Shown: positions 41,806-52,900, counted from the first letter of the stretch. The stretch is DNA of 64,000 bases from Pseudomonas deceptionensis (GCF_900106095.1 NZ_FNUD01000002.1:3307501-3371500), one strand, 5' to 3'. Made by a program: numbers and translations. Notes: generated by a model from the letters alone, not told the origin.

Positions 41806-43116
41806 CTATTTGGGATAGCCCGCTCGCTTCATCTCGCGCTCGGTACTTTGCTGGGCCGCCGTGAGCGCTTGATCCACCGTGGTCTGGCCAATCAGCGCAG
41901 CGCTGAACAGCTTGCCGACCTGGGTGCCCACCGCCTGGAACTCGGGGATGGTCACCAGCTGAATGCCCACGTAAGGCACGGGTTTGATCGTCGGGTCCTT
42001 GGGGTTGGCGACTTTCAAGGATTCGAGGGTCACTTTGGCAAACGGCGCCGCCTTCAGATAGGCATCGGTGTAGGTCGAGTTACGGGTGCCGGGCGGCACG
42101 TTGGCGATGCCGTCTTTCTCGGCAACCAGCGCGCCGTATTCCTTGGACGTGGCCCAGGTGCTGAAGGTTTTGGCTGCGTCCTTGGCTTTGGAGCTGGTGG
42201 GGATCGCCAGCGCCCAGGAGTAGAGCCAGGCACTGCCCTTGTCGGTGACCGCCTGGGGGGCGAAGGTGAAACCGACGTGATCGGCCACTTTGCTCTGGGT
42301 GTGGTCGGTGACGAACGAGCCCGCGACACTGGCATCGACCCAGATCGCGCACTTGCCGCTGTTGAACAGCGCCAGGTTTTCGTTGAAACCGTTGCTGGTC
42401 GCACCCGGCGGGCCAGAAGCTTTCAGGGTGCCGACATAGAAGTTCAGTGCGTTTTTCCACTCGGGCCCGGTGAACTCGGGCTGCCACTGTTCATTGAACC
42501 AGCGCGCGCCGTAGGCATTGGCGATGGTGGTGATCAGCGCCATGTTTTCGCCCCAGCCGGCTTTGCCGCGCAGGCAAATGCCGTATTGCTCTTTCTCGGG
42601 CTTGTTCAGGGTTTTGGCGAATGCTGCGATCTGCTCCCAGGTCGGGTGCTCGGGCATGGTCAGGCCGGCGTCCTTGAACAGGTCGGTGCGGTAATAGGTC
42701 ATGGAGCTTTCGGCATAGAACGGCAGGGCGTAGAGCGTGCCCTTGACCGACAAGCCATCGCGTACCGAGGGGAACACATCATCAATGGCGTAGGTGGCCG
42801 GCAGGTCGGTCATGGGTTCGAGCCAACCCTTGTCGCCCCAGAGTGCGGCTTCGTACATGCCGATGGTCAGCACATCGAACTGGCCGCCCTGGGTGGCAAT
42901 ATCCGTGGTCAGGCGTTGGCGCAAGACGTTTTCTTCCAGCACCACCCAGTTGAGTTTGATCTCGGGGTGTTCGCTCTCGAAGGTCTTGGCCAGCTTTTGC
43001 ATACGGATCATGTCGCTGTTGTTGACCGTGGCAATGGTCAGGGTTTGCGCGCCCAGGCTCAAGCCGCTGAGGGTCATGCACGTAGCGACACATAACGCTT
43101 TGACAGGAATATTCAT
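41806..43116 (-). CDS. mtlE: Polyol ABC transporter substrate-binding protein
   Basis: 436 residues from the ATG at 43116 (GTGGAG upstream). The signal peptide (ALCVATCMTLSGLSLGAQT) precedes a solute-binding protein family 1 fold: LTIATVNNSDMIRMQKLAKTFESEHPEIKLNWVVLEEN, MTYYRTDLFKDAGLTMPEHPTWEQI and GKCAIWVDASVAG. It is periplasmic and delivers mannitol, sorbitol or arabitol to MtlFGK. It is the first structural gene of the operon after mtlR. Confidence 0.94.
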   Translation of the reverse strand: MNIPVKALCVATCMTLSGLSLGAQTLTIATVNNSDMIRMQKLAKTFESEHPEIKLNWVVLEENVLRQRLTTDIATQGGQFDVLTIGMYEAALWGDKGWLEPMTDLPATYAIDDVFPSVRDGLSVKGTLYALPFYAESSMTYYRTDLFKDAGLTMPEHPTWEQIAAFAKTLNKPEKEQYGICLRGKAGWGENMALITTIANAYGARWFNEQWQPEFTGPEWKNALNFYVGTLKASGPPGATSNGFNENLALFNSGKCAIWVDASVAGSFVTDHTQSKVADHVGFTFAPQAVTDKGSAWLYSWALAIPTSSKAKDAAKTFSTWATSKEYGALVAEKDGIANVPPGTRNSTYTDAYLKAAPFAKVTLESLKVANPKDPTIKPVPYVGIQLVTIPEFQAVGTQVGKLFSAALIGQTTVDQALTAAQQSTEREMKRAGYPK

Positions 43117-43256
43117 TGAGCACTCCACTTCATTGGCCAGACGGCTTTTGAAGGACGGTTATTGTTTTTATGGCGGCTCGCCCGGAGCAAGCGCTTGGGC
43201 GGATTACAGCCTTCAATCACCGTCGTGACAAATCACTGGCAGCACTCGAACCGATA

Positions 43257-44192
43257 CTATTTTGCACTTCGCAGGCGTTCGCTCAGTGGCGGCTGGTTTT
43301 GCTCGGTCAAACGCTGCACCGCCAGGCGCCGATAGTGTGACGGCGTCATGCCTTTTAGCTGCTGAAAGCGGCGGTTGAAGTTGGAAATATTGTTGAAACC
43401 TGACTCAAAGCACACGTCTGTTACGGGCTTTTGGCCGTCGGCGAGCAGTTCGCAGGACTTGCTGATGCGCAGGCGATTGACGAACTCGATGAAGCAGCGC
43501 CCTGTGGCCTGCTTGAACACCCTGGAAAAGTAGGTGGGTTTCATGCCCATGTAGTGAGCCACTTCTTCGAGCGGAAGCTCGCGGGCGTAGTGGCTAAAAA
43601 TATAATCCACGGCCCGGTTGGTACGGTCGATGGTCTGCTCGTCGGCCAATTGCCCGCACGTCACGCCCGACAGCAACTGATAGTCATCACACTCGGCCAG
43701 CAGCTCCAGCAAGATCAAAAAATGCCCCAGGCGGGTCACGCCCGTGGAGTCGGCAATGGTCTGCATCAGGCCCATGGCCTTGCGGATCGTGTGGGGGCAG
43801 CGAAACTCGATGCCGTAGTGCGCCCGTTCCAGCATCGGGGTCAGGGTTTTGAGTTCGGTAAATACCGAGGCGGCGCCTTCAAACAGTTCATCGGTGAAGT
43901 TCACCAGCATGTCGCGGGTGGGCACCACTTCATCCTCGGCCACCTGGCTGATCCAGTTGTGGGGCAGGTTGGGGCCGGTAAGGAACAACGACCTGGGATG
44001 GAAATTGCCGATATAGTCGCCGACAAACACCTTGCCGCTGCTGGCCACGATCAGGTGCAGCTCGTATTCCTTGTGGAAATGCCAGCGCACCAGGGGGCAG
44101 GGGAAACCATGCTGGCGATAGATGATTGACAGGCCGTTGTGGTCGTCCATCAGTTCGTAGGACGGGTCTGTAGCTCTGGCGAGTCGAGTCAT
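43257..44192 (-). CDS. mtlR: AraC-family activator of the mtl operon
   Basis: 311 residues. The N-terminal cupin sugar-binding domain (WHFHKEYELHLIVASSGKVFVGDY) and the C-terminal AraC double helix-turn-helix (LPLEEVAHYMGMKPTYFSRVFKQATG, VTDVCFESGFNNISNFNRRFQQLKGMTPSHYRR) fit MtlR of Pseudomonas. It lies immediately upstream of mtlE on the same strand, with a 140-bp gap holding the probable mtlE promoter. Confidence 0.93.
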   Translation of the reverse strand: MTRLARATDPSYELMDDHNGLSIIYRQHGFPCPLVRWHFHKEYELHLIVASSGKVFVGDYIGNFHPRSLFLTGPNLPHNWISQVAEDEVVPTRDMLVNFTDELFEGAASVFTELKTLTPMLERAHYGIEFRCPHTIRKAMGLMQTIADSTGVTRLGHFLILLELLAECDDYQLLSGVTCGQLADEQTIDRTNRAVDYIFSHYARELPLEEVAHYMGMKPTYFSRVFKQATGRCFIEFVNRLRISKSCELLADGQKPVTDVCFESGFNNISNFNRRFQQLKGMTPSHYRRLAVQRLTEQNQPPLSERLRSAK

Positions 44193-44295
44193 GGTCGGGC
44201 CGAATTCAGTCTTCTTATGTCACTGATCATGCCGTCTTCGCCTTATTCCTGCCAGCGACGGTTAATCTTGCGGCTTGTCCGAGGGGTAAGACACG

Positions 44296-45081
44296 ATGAA
44301 AACACTGTTATTGATCGGCATCGGCGCCGGCGACCCGGAGCACATCACCGTGCAGGCAATCAATGCGCTGAACCGTGCCCGGGTGTTGTTTGTGCTCGAC
44401 AAGGGCCAGACCACTGACGACCTGGTGCGCCTGCGCCTTGAAATCTGCCGGCGCTACATTCGCGAGCCGAGTTATCGGGTGGTTCAGGTCAGCGACCCCA
44501 AGCGCGACAGCGCAACGCCGTCCTACACCCAGGGCGTTGAAGACTGGCATGAGCGTCGGGCCGAGGTCTTTACACAACTGATCGAGGACGAATTGGCCGA
44601 CGGTGAGTGCGCAGCGTTCCTGCTGTGGGGTGAGCCGGGGCTGTATGACAGCACCCTGCGCATCCTGGACCGGGTGCGGGCCAACGGTTGCAGCGGTTTT
44701 GACTATGAGGTGATCCCCGGCATCAGCAGCGTGCAGGCGCTGGCAGCCCGGCATCGCATTCCCCTGAATGAGATCGGCCAGCCGATCCGTATCACCACCG
44801 GCCGACGGCTGGTGGCGGCAGACCTGGACAACGTGGTGGTCATGCTTGATGCCCACTGTGCCTTCGAGGCCTTTGTCGATGAAGACATCGACATTTACTG
44901 GGGCGCCTACATCGGTACGGCAGACGAAATCCTGATCGCCGGCAAGCTGGCTGACGTCTGCGAGCAGATCAAACAGGCCCGCAGCGCGGCCAGAGAGCGC
45001 AAGGGCTGGGTGATGGACACGTATCTACTAAGAAGACGACCTGTAGATCGACCTGATTCCTACATGAAAGTCCGATCGTAA
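44296..45081 (+). CDS. cobF: Precorrin-6A synthase (deacetylating)
   Basis: 261 residues with GAGGGG upstream. The tetrapyrrole methyltransferase fold is clear (LIGIGAGDPEHITVQAINAL, LLWGEPGLYDSTLRIL, YEVIPGISSVQALAARHRIPLNEIG, WGAYIGTADEILIAG). CobF methylates C-1 of precorrin-5 with SAM and removes acetate in the aerobic cobalamin pathway. It is separated from the cobW-cobN block by two envelope genes. Confidence 0.92.
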   Translation: MKTLLLIGIGAGDPEHITVQAINALNRARVLFVLDKGQTTDDLVRLRLEICRRYIREPSYRVVQVSDPKRDSATPSYTQGVEDWHERRAEVFTQLIEDELADGECAAFLLWGEPGLYDSTLRILDRVRANGCSGFDYEVIPGISSVQALAARHRIPLNEIGQPIRITTGRRLVAADLDNVVVMLDAHCAFEAFVDEDIDIYWGAYIGTADEILIAGKLADVCEQIKQARSAARERKGWVMDTYLLRRRPVDRPDSYMKVRS

Positions 45082-45150
45082 TTACGGTATCAATTCTGGG
45101 TGGGAGGTAGCTTTCGCGTTCCAGACGAATAACAAAAAGCAGGAAATACG

Positions 45151-47115
45151 ATGCGTAAAGCTTCCCCGGCTTACCTCCCGGCAATAGATGGGCTACGAGC
45201 CATCGCCGTAATCGCTGTAATCCTCTTTCATGCCGACTTTCTTAACGTGCTCCCCGGTGGCTTCACCGGGGTCGATCTGTTTTTCGTGATCTCGGGCTAT
45301 GTAATCAGCCAGTCCCTGTGCGACCGGGGGCACTCGGGGTTTGTCGACTATCTGAAAGCGTTCTATCGGCGCCGGCTGTTGCGTATTTTGCCGGCGCTGC
45401 TGGTTGTGCTGGTGGCCACTTTCCTGGTGTCGGCCCTGTTTGTGCCTCAGTCATGGCTCAGTGAACAGAGCAATCGTACCGGGCTGGCTGCCTTTTTTGG
45501 GGTCAGTAATATCGTGCTGGCCTGGAACCCCGATACCTACTTTACGCCGGGCGCCGAGCTCAACCCTTTTTTGCATACCTGGTCGCTGGGGGTTGAAGAG
45601 CAGTTTTACGTGGTCTTCCCGGTGCTGTATTTCCTGTGGCTTCGTTATAAAAAACACAGCGCTCTGGTGTGGGCCGTCCTGCCGGTATTGGCCATCGCCT
45701 CGCTGGTGGTCAGTGCCATGGAGACAAAAGCCGATCAGCTCTCGGCCTTTTACTTGCTGCCCGGCCGTTTCTGGGAGATGGCCGCAGGGGCCATGTTGTT
45801 CCAGATGATTGATACACGGCGCGCTTCACTGCGCTCCAGGGCCACTGCCAGCCTGCTGCTGGCAAGCGGTCTGGCGCTGGTACTGGCGGGGTTTGTGTAC
45901 GCCGAAGGCCAGGACTTCCCGTTCCCGTGGGCGATGGTGACGGTGCTGGGCGCTGTGCTGATGATCGCTGCGCTGGCACTCCCGGCAGACGGTTATGGCT
46001 CGCCGTTGCAGCGCCTGCTGCAAGCGTCCTGGGTGACCTATATTGGTCGTCTGTCGTTTTCCCTGTATTTGTGGCACTGGCCAGTTGCAGTATTTTTACG
46101 CTGGACCACGGGGACAGAGCTGCTGGTCGTTCAGTTGCTGTATCCGGTGGTGGTGCTGGCGCTGGCGGCAGCCTCTTACCACTGGATTGAAATCCCCGTG
46201 CGCACCGGTAAATCAGCGTGGCAGCGCCATGCCTGGAGTACGTTCGCCGTCAGTTTCATCGCTGTCGGCCTGCTCTGGTGGTCGGCGTTTTGGGTGACGG
46301 ACAACACTGAGCAGTTATCCCTGAGCCAAACCCGTGACACCTATACCTGGTATGCCTACAGGCATTACCCAAGGGAAGACGTCGTAAAGATCGAGGACCC
46401 GCGGGTTAACGGACGGCAGCTGTTTGTGATCGGGGATTCGCATGCGGCGGCCTACCGTACGCTGCTTAACAGTGTGTCGCTGACACTCGGGATCAAGGTG
46501 GTGGAGTACGAGCAGGGCGGGTGCGCAGTGGTAAGTCTGATGGCCGCCGATCCGCCCGATTGTGCGCAGCGTCAGGAAGCAGATCTGCGTGATATCGAAA
46601 GCCGGGCCAGGCCGGGCGACATTGTGTTTCTGGCCTCATTGCGCATGCCGGAGCTGCAAGATGTTGCATTCGATCAGGCCCTGTCCCTGCTGACGCCAGA
46701 GAGTTACGCCGCAGCCCTAGCCTCGGCCGAGCTCACGCTGGCGCGGCTGGCGGCCGCAAGCGTCCGGGTTTTGATCGATGCCCCCAAACCACTGTTCAAG
46801 GCACCGGCGGCTCGCTGTTCGGACTGGTTCAATCGGATGAACCCGATTTGCGCCGAGGGCCTGACGGTAGAAAGCAGGCAGCTGGAACGGCTGCGCGCTT
46901 CACAAATGCAGTTGCTGGACCTGTTGCAGCGTGAGCACTCCAGCCTGACCGTCTGGGACCCGTTCCCGCTGCTGTGTCCGGGCCCTGTGTGCTCGGCCTA
47001 TGACACCAACGGCCAGCCGCTGTTTTTCGACTCAAACCATCTCAGCGGCCATGGCAATCGGGTGCTGGAGCCGTCTTTCACCGAAGTGCTGCTGAACATC
47101 TGGCGTAACAGCTAG
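45151..47115 (+). CDS. OafA-type acyltransferase with C-terminal SGNH domain
   Basis: 654 residues with AGGAAA upstream. The N-terminal membrane acyltransferase-3 domain (YLPAIDGLRAIAVIAVILFHADF, GFTGVDLFFVISGYVISQSL, HTWSLGVEEQFYVVFPV) has about ten transmembrane helices. The periplasmic C-terminus is an SGNH hydrolase-like domain (VIGDSHAAAYR near residue 430, SNHLSGHG at the end). Such proteins O-acetylate lipopolysaccharide, peptidoglycan or exopolysaccharide. It abuts the glycosyltransferase tail to tail with no gap. Confidence 0.9.
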   Translation: MRKASPAYLPAIDGLRAIAVIAVILFHADFLNVLPGGFTGVDLFFVISGYVISQSLCDRGHSGFVDYLKAFYRRRLLRILPALLVVLVATFLVSALFVPQSWLSEQSNRTGLAAFFGVSNIVLAWNPDTYFTPGAELNPFLHTWSLGVEEQFYVVFPVLYFLWLRYKKHSALVWAVLPVLAIASLVVSAMETKADQLSAFYLLPGRFWEMAAGAMLFQMIDTRRASLRSRATASLLLASGLALVLAGFVYAEGQDFPFPWAMVTVLGAVLMIAALALPADGYGSPLQRLLQASWVTYIGRLSFSLYLWHWPVAVFLRWTTGTELLVVQLLYPVVVLALAAASYHWIEIPVRTGKSAWQRHAWSTFAVSFIAVGLLWWSAFWVTDNTEQLSLSQTRDTYTWYAYRHYPREDVVKIEDPRVNGRQLFVIGDSHAAAYRTLLNSVSLTLGIKVVEYEQGGCAVVSLMAADPPDCAQRQEADLRDIESRARPGDIVFLASLRMPELQDVAFDQALSLLTPESYAAALASAELTLARLAAASVRVLIDAPKPLFKAPAARCSDWFNRMNPICAEGLTVESRQLERLRASQMQLLDLLQREHSSLTVWDPFPLLCPGPVCSAYDTNGQPLFFDSNHLSGHGNRVLEPSFTEVLLNIWRNS

Positions 47116-48405
47116 TCAGACCCGGTTTTTTGCCTCGATCCACTGCGACATGTATTGGGTACTTTTGTGCTGGTGATGGCGCAACATTGCCCCGGTGAAG
47201 TTGTTGCGCCGGTGCTGCTCAAGCCCGGCGCGGCACGCTTCGATTCGCTCTACCAGCGCCGGGCCGTGGGTGCCCTGCAGGTAACGCGCCGCCAGCAGTG
47301 CCTGCCCGTGTTGCTGGGCCTGATGCCAGGCCTCGGGGTTCTGGTACAGCTCGACCGCCGCCGCCGCGATTGCGCTGGCGCTTTGCTCGATGGCACCGGC
47401 CCACGGCAGATCGCCGTGCATGCCTTCGGCGCCCACGGGGGTGGTCAGGTTGGGTGTGCCGCAGAGCATGGCGTCGGCGATTTTGCCCTTGATGCCTGCG
47501 CCAAAACGAAGCGGCGCCATACAGATCCGCGCGTTGCTCATCACCTCAAGGGCGTCTTCAGCCCAGTTGAGTACGTGAAAACCTTGCGCGGGGTTATGCA
47601 GCGCAGTGGCTTTGGGCGGGGTGTAAGCGCCGTAGACATGCAGCTGCGCGGCGGGCAGCTGTTGTCGGATCAACGGCCAGATGCTGGTTTTCATCCAGAG
47701 CACGGCGTCCCAGTTAGGCGCGTGACGGAAGTTGCCGATGCTCAGGAAGTGCTGGCGCTGTTCATAGGGCACGAACGTTGCGGGCACACTGTCGACCATC
47801 AGCGGGCACCAGTGCAGCAGGGCCTTGGGCACGTGGAACTGCTCCACCAACAAGTCGATTTCGTATTCGGAAATCATCAGGTTGAGGTCGCAGCGGTAAA
47901 TCGCGGCTATTTCCCGCTGCGCGAGGTCTGTGCCGGCCATCTGTTCGAAGGTTTCGCGCTGGGCCGGGGCGAACAGACTGCTGAAATCGTTGAGGTCGGT
48001 ATCGTGCTTGAGCCGTGCCTTGAGCTGTTGCTGACGGGCGTCGCGCAGGCTTTGCAGGTCGGAGGTTTCCAGCACGCGCAGAGCGTCGGGGCAGTGCTTT
48101 TCAACCCTCCAGCCGAACTGTTCTTCCATCATGAAACGGTCGAACAGCACGATGTCCGGGGCCAGCTCAGTGATAAAGGCATCAAAGCTGCTGTTGTTCA
48201 GTTCAATGGCGACTTCATCAATGCCCAGCGCGGCCAGGTCCGCCTTGTGCTCGCCAATGCCGGCGGGGCTGCTGAAGGTGATGTGCCAGCCTTGCTGCAA
48301 AAAGCTCTCAATGATTTGCATCATGTGCCCACCGGCCGCCGAAGAACGCGGTTCGGGCCACACGTAGCCAATAATCAGGACGCGGGTTGGAGGGGTGGAC
48401 GGCAT
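47116..48405 (-). CDS. Glycosyltransferase (GT4-like)
   Basis: 429 residues from the ATG at 48405 with AAGGAT upstream; a longer in-frame start at 48579 would run into the intergenic REP-like DNA. It has a GT-B pattern: N-terminal RVLIIGYVWPEPRSSAAGGHMMQIIESF, then SIGNFRHAPNWDAV, a sugar-nucleotide site APLRFGAGIKGKIADAMLCGTPNLTTPVGAEG. This suggests retaining transfer onto a glycan, with the convergent acyltransferase as a possible surface-polysaccharide partner. Acceptor unknown. Confidence 0.82.
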   Translation of the reverse strand: MPSTPPTRVLIIGYVWPEPRSSAAGGHMMQIIESFLQQGWHITFSSPAGIGEHKADLAALGIDEVAIELNNSSFDAFITELAPDIVLFDRFMMEEQFGWRVEKHCPDALRVLETSDLQSLRDARQQQLKARLKHDTDLNDFSSLFAPAQRETFEQMAGTDLAQREIAAIYRCDLNLMISEYEIDLLVEQFHVPKALLHWCPLMVDSVPATFVPYEQRQHFLSIGNFRHAPNWDAVLWMKTSIWPLIRQQLPAAQLHVYGAYTPPKATALHNPAQGFHVLNWAEDALEVMSNARICMAPLRFGAGIKGKIADAMLCGTPNLTTPVGAEGMHGDLPWAGAIEQSASAIAAAAVELYQNPEAWHQAQQHGQALLAARYLQGTHGPALVERIEACRAGLEQHRRNNFTGAMLRHHQHKSTQYMSQWIEAKNRV

Positions 48406-48501
48406 GGACAGATCCTTGAAGCGCTGAGGCTGAAAAAAGGCGGCAATTAGAACACAACTGCATGCAGCACCGATCCCTGCAGTCAGGTTTTGCGCGATCC
48501 C

Positions 48502-48553
48502 TGTGGGAGCTGGCCTGCCAGCGATGCCATCACCAGCAGTCTGGCCCCCACAG
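48502..48553. repeat. Degenerate REP-like palindrome
   Basis: TGTGGGAGCTGGCCTGCCAGCG on the left and TCTGGCCCCCACA on the right resemble the Pseudomonas REP with a decayed loop side. It lies just upstream of the riboswitch. Confidence 0.65.
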
Positions 48554-48595
48554 TAGTCTGTTGACCTGTTACAAAGCACTGCGTAGCCTTGCGCG

Positions 48596-48767
48596 TTCGA
48601 GGTTCTTCGCTATGCGAAGCTAAGAAGGGAACGCGGTATGCCGCGGCTGCCCCCGCAACTGTAAACGGTCAATGATCTTGCCATGCCACTGCGCAACACG
48701 CGGGAAGGCGCAAGGTCGGAATCAGCCCTGCTGATACCCAGCCGTAAGCCAGGAGACCTGCCTCGTG
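48596..48767 (+). ncRNA. Cobalamin riboswitch
   Basis: Conserved AdoCbl-riboswitch blocks appear in order: GAACGCGG, GCTGCCCCCGCAACTGTAAACGG (48647-48667 region), GCCACTG, CGGGAAGGCGC, GATACCCAGCCGTAAGCCAGGAGACCTGCC (48733-48762). The last block carries the B12 box AGCCAGGAGACCTGCC (48747-48762). It lies about 107 bp upstream of cobW and probably turns down cobW, cobN and the chelatase subunits when adenosylcobalamin is plentiful. Confidence 0.95.
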
Positions 48768-48873
48768 ACAGATTCTTACTTCAACCGGGCGGGGTGATCC
48801 GGTGGCGAATGTTGACCGCACACTGCCTGCGGTCGTCGTCCCGTATGCCCGCCGCTTTGCCAAAGGGCATCCG

Positions 48874-49944
48874 ATGAAAACACTGGCCAAAACTCCCGTC
48901 ACCATCGTTACCGGCTTTCTCGGTTCGGGTAAAACCACGCTGTTGCGCCATATGCTGGATAACGCCCAGGGCCGTCGCATTGCGGTGATCGTCAATGAAT
49001 TCGGCGAGCTGGGCATCGACGGCGAAATCCTCAAGCAATGCACCATCGGCTGCACCGAAGAAGAAGCCAACGGCCGCATCTATGAGCTGGCCAACGGCTG
49101 CTTGTGCTGCACCGTGCAGGAAGAGTTCTTCCCGGTAATGCGTGAGCTGGTTGCGCGCCGTGGCGACATCGACCATATCCTGATCGAAACCTCGGGTCTG
49201 GCCCTGCCAAAGCCGCTGGTTCAAGCTTTCCAGTGGCCGGAAATCCGCAGCGCCTGCACCGTGGACGCGGTGATTACCGTGGTCGACAGCCCGGCCGTGG
49301 CCGCCGGCACTTTTGCCGCCTTCCCGGACCAGGTTGACGCCCAGCGCAAGCTCGACCCAAACCTGGATCACGAATCGCCGCTGCACGAGCTGTTCGCTGA
49401 CCAACTGGCCAGTGCCGACCTGGTGATCCTCAACAAGGCCGACCTGATCAGCCCTGAAGACCTGGCAAAAGTGCGCGCCGAAGTGGCTGAAGAGCTGCCG
49501 CCAGCGGTCAAAATCATCGAAGCCAGCAGTGGCCGCTTGCCGTTGGACGTGCTGCTGGGCCTGGGCGCCGGTTCTGAAGACCATATCGATGGCCGCCACA
49601 GCCACCACGACCATCACCACGATGGCGATGAGGGTCACGACGATCACGACCATGATGCCTTTGACTCGATCTCCATCGAGCTGCCACAGGGTGAAGAGCG
49701 CGTATTGATGGAGGCCCTGACCCAGTTGGTGGTCAAACACGGCATTCTGCGGGTCAAAGGCTTCGCGGCGATCCCGGGCAAGCCGATGCGTTTGCTGATC
49801 CAGGGCGTGGGTACCCGCTTTGACAAGCACTTCGACCGCGCCTGGGCTGCGGATGAGTCGCGCGTTACCAAACTGGTGCTGATCGGCCAGGACCTGGACG
49901 CCGAACTGCTCGAGTCCACTTTGCGTAAAGCGTTGAGCGAGTAA
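48874..49944 (+). CDS. cobW: CobW-type GTPase metallochaperone
   Basis: 356 residues from the ATG at 48874 (AAGGG upstream). The N-terminal G3E GTPase has Walker A GFLGSGKTTLL, the metal site GCLCCTVQ and NKADL. A His/Asp-rich loop (SHHDHHHDGDEGHDDHDHD) near residues 240-265 may bind cobalt. CobW delivers cobalt to the chelatase for aerobic cobalamin synthesis. cobN begins 3 bp later and the cobalamin riboswitch lies upstream. Confidence 0.95.
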   Translation: MKTLAKTPVTIVTGFLGSGKTTLLRHMLDNAQGRRIAVIVNEFGELGIDGEILKQCTIGCTEEEANGRIYELANGCLCCTVQEEFFPVMRELVARRGDIDHILIETSGLALPKPLVQAFQWPEIRSACTVDAVITVVDSPAVAAGTFAAFPDQVDAQRKLDPNLDHESPLHELFADQLASADLVILNKADLISPEDLAKVRAEVAEELPPAVKIIEASSGRLPLDVLLGLGAGSEDHIDGRHSHHDHHHDGDEGHDDHDHDAFDSISIELPQGEERVLMEALTQLVVKHGILRVKGFAAIPGKPMRLLIQGVGTRFDKHFDRAWAADESRVTKLVLIGQDLDAELLESTLRKALSE

Positions 49945-49947
49945 GCC

Positions 49948-52900
49948 ATGCATCTGCTCAGGACCCAGCCCGGTGGCTTTGTATCGGACGACAATATTGC
50001 CGATTTAGGCCAGACCCCCGCCGAGCTGGTGATCCTGTGCAGCGGTGATTCAAGCCTGGCACTGCTGGCCGAAGCGGCGCAGCAGTTGCCTGAAGATTAT
50101 CCAGCCTTGCGTCTGGCCAACCCGATGCAGGTACAAAACCATGGCTCGGTCGACCTTTATGTCGATCAAGTGCTGCAACACGCCAAGGTGATATTGCTGT
50201 CGTTGCACGGCGGCATCGGCTATTGGCGCTACGGCATTGAGCGCCTGGTGCAACTGGCCGAGCGCGGCGTGACGCTGATCCTGGTGCCAGGTGACGACCG
50301 TCCCGACCCGGAACTCGCTGCACTGAGCACCGTACCCGCTGAACAGGGCGAGCGGCTGTGGCACTTTTTGCGTCAGGGCGGGCGGCATAACGCACTACAG
50401 CTTTATCGTTGCCTGGCCAGCGAATGGCTGGGCCGTGATTACCCATGGGACGAACCACAAACCCTGCCGCGTACCGCGATTTATCATCCGGCCCACGCCA
50501 ATGCCGAACTCAAGGACTGGCAGGCCGACTGGGTCCCCGGGCAACCGGTTGCTGCGCTGTTGTTCTATCGCTCGCATTTGCAGGCAGCCAACACTGCGTT
50601 TGTCGATGTGTTTTGCCAGCGCTTGCTGGCTGCCGGGCTCAACCCCTTGCCGATTGCCGTGGCCAGCCTTAAAGAGCCGGGTTGCATGGCAGTGGTTGAA
50701 GCGCTGCTGGATGAAGTGCAGGCCGGGGTCATTCTCAATACCACCGGCTTTGCCCAGTCCAGCCCCGAAGCGCCGCACCTGCGCCCGTTTCGGCGCAATA
50801 TCCCGGTGATTCAGGCCATTTGCGCCCAGGACAACGAGCCGGGGTGGCGGGCCAGTGAACAAGGCCTGGGGCCCCGCGATCTGGCGATGCACATAGCATT
50901 GCCGGAGCTGGACGGGCGGATTATCAGCCGCCCGATCAGCTTCAAGGACCTGGCATGGCGCAGTGAGCGCAGCCAATCGGATGTAGTGTGTTATCGCGCT
51001 CAACCCGAACGGATGGATTTTGTCGCGCAACTGGCCCGGCGCTGGGTTGAGCTGGCCCGCGTGGCGAACCCGCAAAAGCGAGTTGCGCTGATCCTGGCCA
51101 ACTACCCGACCCGCGATGGCCGCATCGGCAACGGTGTGGGGCTCGACACCCCGGCGGCGGCGCTGAATATCCTGCGGGCCTTGCAGGCTCAAGGGTATCC
51201 GGTGGACTGCGCGTTGCCCGAGAGCGGCACGGCGCTGATCCAGGCCCTGTTGGGCGGGGTCAGCAATGATCTGGACAGCCTTGACCTGCGCCCATGCATG
51301 CAAAGCCTGGTGCTGGACGAGTACCTGGCAATGTTCAATGCGTTGCCCGAGGCCAATCGCCAGGCGGTGACCGAGCGCTGGGGTGAGCCACACAACGACC
51401 CGATGTTCCGCAGCGGGCGGTTGATGATTGCGGGGCTGCGCTTTGGCCTGACCTTTGTCGGAATTCAACCGGCGCGGGGCTATCAGGTCGATGCCAGCGC
51501 CGTGTACCACGACCCCGATCTGGTTCCGCCCCACGGCTATCTGGCGTTCTACTTCTGGTTGCGCCACACCTATGGCGCCCACGCGGTGGTGCACGTGGGC
51601 AAACACGGCAACTTGGAATGGCTGCCGGGCAAGGGCGTCGGGCTGTCCGAGCATTGCTGGCCGGACGCGATCCTGGGGCCCATGCCCAACGTCTATCCCT
51701 TTATCGTCAACGATCCGGGCGAAGGCGCGCAGGCCAAACGGCGGACCCAGGCGGTGATCATCGACCATTTGATGCCGCCGCTGACCCGGGCCGAAACCTA
51801 CGGTCCGTTGCGTGATCTGGAGCTGCTGGCCGACGAGTATTACGACGCCCAATTGCTTGATCCGCGTCGTGCCCGCGAGTTGCAGCGCAGTATTCTCAAA
51901 CTGGTGCGTGACGCCCATATCGACCGCGAGCTGCAACTGGACGAAAACCTCGACAGCGATGCCGATGCAGCGATTTGGCTGCCCCGGCTGGACACCTATT
52001 TATGCGACCTCAAGGAGTCGCAAATCCGCGACGGGCTGCATATCTTCGGTGAGTCGCCAGCCGGGCGTCTGCGTATCGATACCTTGCTGGCGTTGTTGCG
52101 CATCCCCCGTGGCGATGGTCGTGGCGCGCAATCGAGCGTGCTGCGGGCGCTGTCCAAAGCCTTTGAGCTGGGCTTCGACCCGCTGGACTGCGCGCTGGCC
52201 GAACCCTGGACGGCGCGCCAGCCTGCCGAATTGCGAGCGGTCAGTGATGAGCGCTGGCGCACGGCGGGGGATGCCCGCGAACGTCTGGAACTGTACGCCG
52301 CGCAACTGATCGAACAGGCCCTGGAGGGCCGCCTGCAGTTGCCGGATACCGCGCAATGGGCTGAGGTGCGGGCCATTTTCGACGCGCTGCTGGATACGGT
52401 GGCACCGCGTCTGGATGCCTGCGGCCCGGCCGAGATGCAAGGCCTGCTCGATGCCCTCGGCGGGCGCTTTGTGCCGGCTGGGCCCAGTGGTGCGCCGAGT
52501 CGCGGCCGTCTGGACGTGCTGCCGACCGGGCGCAACTTTTTTTCCGTGGATGTGCGCAACCTGCCGACCACCACGGCCTGGCGGATTGGTTTTCAGTCGG
52601 CCAACCTGATCCTCGAGCGTCATTTGCAGGACCACGGCGACCATTTGCGGCAGCTGGGGTTGTCGGTGTGGGGCACGGCCACCATGCGCACGGGCGGTGA
52701 TGATATCGCCCAGGCCATGGCCTTGATGGGCGTGCGCCCGGTGTGGGCCACTGGCAGTCAGCGGGTCGATGACTTTGAAATCCTGCCGGTCAGCCTGCTG
52801 GACCGCCCGCGGGTGGACGTGACCTTGCGCGTGTCGGGGTTCTTCCGCGATGCGTTTGCCAACCTGATCCGTCTGTTCGATGCTGCTGTGCAGGCGGTGG

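Noticed and set aside
41794..43095. A 433-codon plus-strand frame across mtlE
   Set aside because: Shadow of the binding-protein gene, which has a signal peptide, ribosome site and operon context.
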